Shown here one piece after another: positions 5,261 to 6,368 of a stretch of DNA of 6,368 nt. The stretch's first letter is position 1, and each line of letters begins with the position of its first letter. The notes under the pieces are model-generated. The model saw only the letters and a list, made by a program, of their open reading frames with translations, did no database searches and was not told the DNA's origin. Source of the stretch: Solirubrobacteraceae bacterium (lineage in GTDB: Bacteria; Actinomycetota; Thermoleophilia; Solirubrobacterales; Solirubrobacteraceae); NCBI GenBank assembly GCA_025935735.1, contig JAICUS010000362.1, positions 1 through 6,368 of the forward strand, in the 5' to 3' direction. The translations under genes and the position numbers were made by a program.

Positions 5261-6368
5261 GTGTCGATCCGACGCCCCCTCATGATCTTCCTGGCGAGCG
5301 CCGGCCTCGCGTGCGCGGCCGCGGCCGCGGTGGCGCTCGACGACCCGGCGGACTGGCATCCCGGGTCGCTCGTCGGCCTCCTCGTCGTCCTGGCGGTGGG
5401 CAGCGAGCTGATGAGCGTCGAGGTCCGGGGACTGCGCCTGTCGGGATCGTTCCTCTCGCTGGTGCTCGCCATGGCGCTGCTGGGCCCGACGCCGGCCGCG
5501 GCGATCGGCTTCGGGGCGGCGCTGGCCGACGCCGTCCTCTCCCGCCGCTCGATCGACCGCGTGCTGGTCAACCTCGCCACCTTCGCGACGTTCCCGCTCG
5601 TCGGCGGGGTGATGATCCGGGAGCTCGCCGGCGGCGTCGGCCCCGCGGGCGCGGCCGACCCGATGCTGTTCGCCGCGATCGTGCTGTTCACGTTCCTGAC
5701 GACCAACATCCTCAACTTCGCCCTGGTCGCGGCCGGCACCGCGTTCGGCTATCGCGTGCCCGTGAGCGTGCTCCTGCGCTCCTTCGCCACCGCGCTGCCC
5801 TCGGAGTTCGTCACCGGGCTGCTCACCGCGGGCGTGGCCTTCACGTACGGCCAGCTCGGCCCGGGGTCGGTCGGCCTGGGGGCGGTGGTGCTGCTGGTCT
5901 TCCTCTACATCCTGCACACGAGCGTGAAGGCGCAGGAGCGCGGCGAGACGCTCTCGCAGCGCACGAAGGAGCTCGCCTCGCTGCAGGTTGGGCTGCTCTC
6001 CACGGTGTTGCAGACGCTGTCGATGCGCGACGCCATGACCGCCCGCCACTCCGCCGCGGTGGCCCGCTACTCGCGCGAGGTCGCGACCATGCTGGGCCTG
6101 GACGAGCGCGAGCAGGACCTCATCCACACCGCCGCGCTGCTGCACGACATCGGCAAGTTCATCCTGCCCGACTCGGTGTTGTTCGCCGACCGCAAGCTCA
6201 CCGACGAGGAATGGGAGCTGATCAAGCTGCACCCCGAGCAAGGAGCCAAGCTCGTCGAGCGCATCGAGGGCTACGGCCCCATCGCCGAGATCGTCATGCA
6301 CCACCACGAGCGCTACAGCGGCGGCGGCTACCCCTCCGGCATCGCCGGCGAGGAGATCCCGCTCGGCT
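5261..6368 (+). CDS. Membrane-anchored HD-GYP domain protein, tandem paralog (copy 2), 3'-truncated by the window edge
   Basis: The frame from GTG 5261 is open to the window end: 369 complete codons, with about 90 missing if it is as long as copy 1. The layout is the same: about seven membrane helices (1-218), a charged linker, then HD-GYP with His263, His295-Asp296 (LLHDIGK), His324, HHHE at 347-350 and Gly-Tyr-Pro at 356-358. As in copy 1, Ser353 replaces the usual Asp of HHExxDGxGYP. The membrane half shares about 60% of residues with copy 1 (estimate by eye) and has one extra residue. The best-kept segments are VEVRGLRLSGSFLS, ALPSEF and TSVKAQ. The HD-GYP half is nearly identical. An internal ATG at codon 8 is less likely as a start because the GTG and its upstream bases match gene 1. 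It is probably a cyclic-di-GMP phosphodiesterase with a different input signal; whether its C-terminus is intact cannot be seen. Confidence 0.88.
   Translation, partial: MSIRRPLMIFLASAGLACAAAAAVALDDPADWHPGSLVGLLVVLAVGSELMSVEVRGLRLSGSFLSLVLAMALLGPTPAAAIGFGAALADAVLSRRSIDRVLVNLATFATFPLVGGVMIRELAGGVGPAGAADPMLFAAIVLFTFLTTNILNFALVAAGTAFGYRVPVSVLLRSFATALPSEFVTGLLTAGVAFTYGQLGPGSVGLGAVVLLVFLYILHTSVKAQERGETLSQRTKELASLQVGLLSTVLQTLSMRDAMTARHSAAVARYSREVATMLGLDEREQDLIHTAALLHDIGKFILPDSVLFADRKLTDEEWELIKLHPEQGAKLVERIEGYGPIAEIVMHHHERYSGGGYPSGIAGEEIPLG
5961..6368 (+). repeat. Direct repeat unit A: linker plus HD-GYP coding block, copy 2
   Basis: Second member of the 408-base repeat, colinear with 4271-4678. 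Identity rises towards the window edge: one mismatch in the last 118 bases. Of the 22 differences about 18 are synonymous, so the block has been under protein-level constraint since the copies separated or last recombined. Confidence 0.95.

Noticed and set aside
5058..5285. 75-codon plus-strand frame in the intergenic region
   Set aside because: It would need a TTG start without a ribosome binding site, runs through the hairpins and overlaps the start of HD-GYP gene 2. The residues show no family resemblance.
4271..6368. Repeat caused by an insertion sequence or an assembly duplication
   Set aside because: The repeated block lies inside two colinear genes with diverged 5' halves and mostly synonymous differences. 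This is expected of true paralogs, and no transposase or terminal repeats are visible.

Overview
The window is very GC-rich, uses GTG starts for four of its genes, and packs genes tightly. The dapA–RNase J pair and the protein sequences suggest a high-GC actinobacterium. A Thermoleophilia/Solirubrobacterales-like lineage is my best guess, but this is an inference from style and not a taxonomic placement. No rRNA, tRNA, CRISPR array, transposase or phage gene was recognised.

Left part (1-2257, + strand): the 3' two-thirds of dapA (lysine/peptidoglycan precursor synthesis) is translationally coupled, through a 4-base GTGA overlap, to a complete 555-residue RNase J. All the metal-binding motifs of the metallo-beta-lactamase/beta-CASP nuclease are intact. 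This looks like ordinary chromosomal housekeeping.

Middle (2203-3471, - strand): a complete MFS-type efflux transporter of the MFS_3/EntS-like kind converges on RNase J. Its last 55 bases overlap the 3' end of the RNase J gene. Its GTG start is preceded closely by a TAAAGT box, so its mRNA may be nearly leaderless.

Right part (3574-6368, + strand): two tandem paralogous genes encode polytopic membrane proteins with a C-terminal HD-GYP domain (cyclic-di-GMP phosphodiesterase family). The first is complete (457 residues). The second is open from a GTG at 5261 to the window edge, where it is cut at codon 369. The membrane halves have diverged to roughly 60% identity (by eye). In contrast, the linker plus HD-GYP block is about 95% identical at DNA level (22 mismatches in 408 bases, hand counted), with only three amino-acid changes. 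This mosaic fits one output enzyme kept uniform while two sensor modules diverged. Both copies carry Ser in place of the usual Asp in the HHExxDGxGYP motif.

The 313-base gap between the paralogs (4948-5260) is the least explained stretch. It holds a near-continuous series of six inverted repeats, ending in a long bulged stem-loop (5177-5219) about 40 bases before the second gene. The first two are terminator-like. The rest could be a structured 5' leader or small RNA, and I could not match it to a known riboswitch class by eye.
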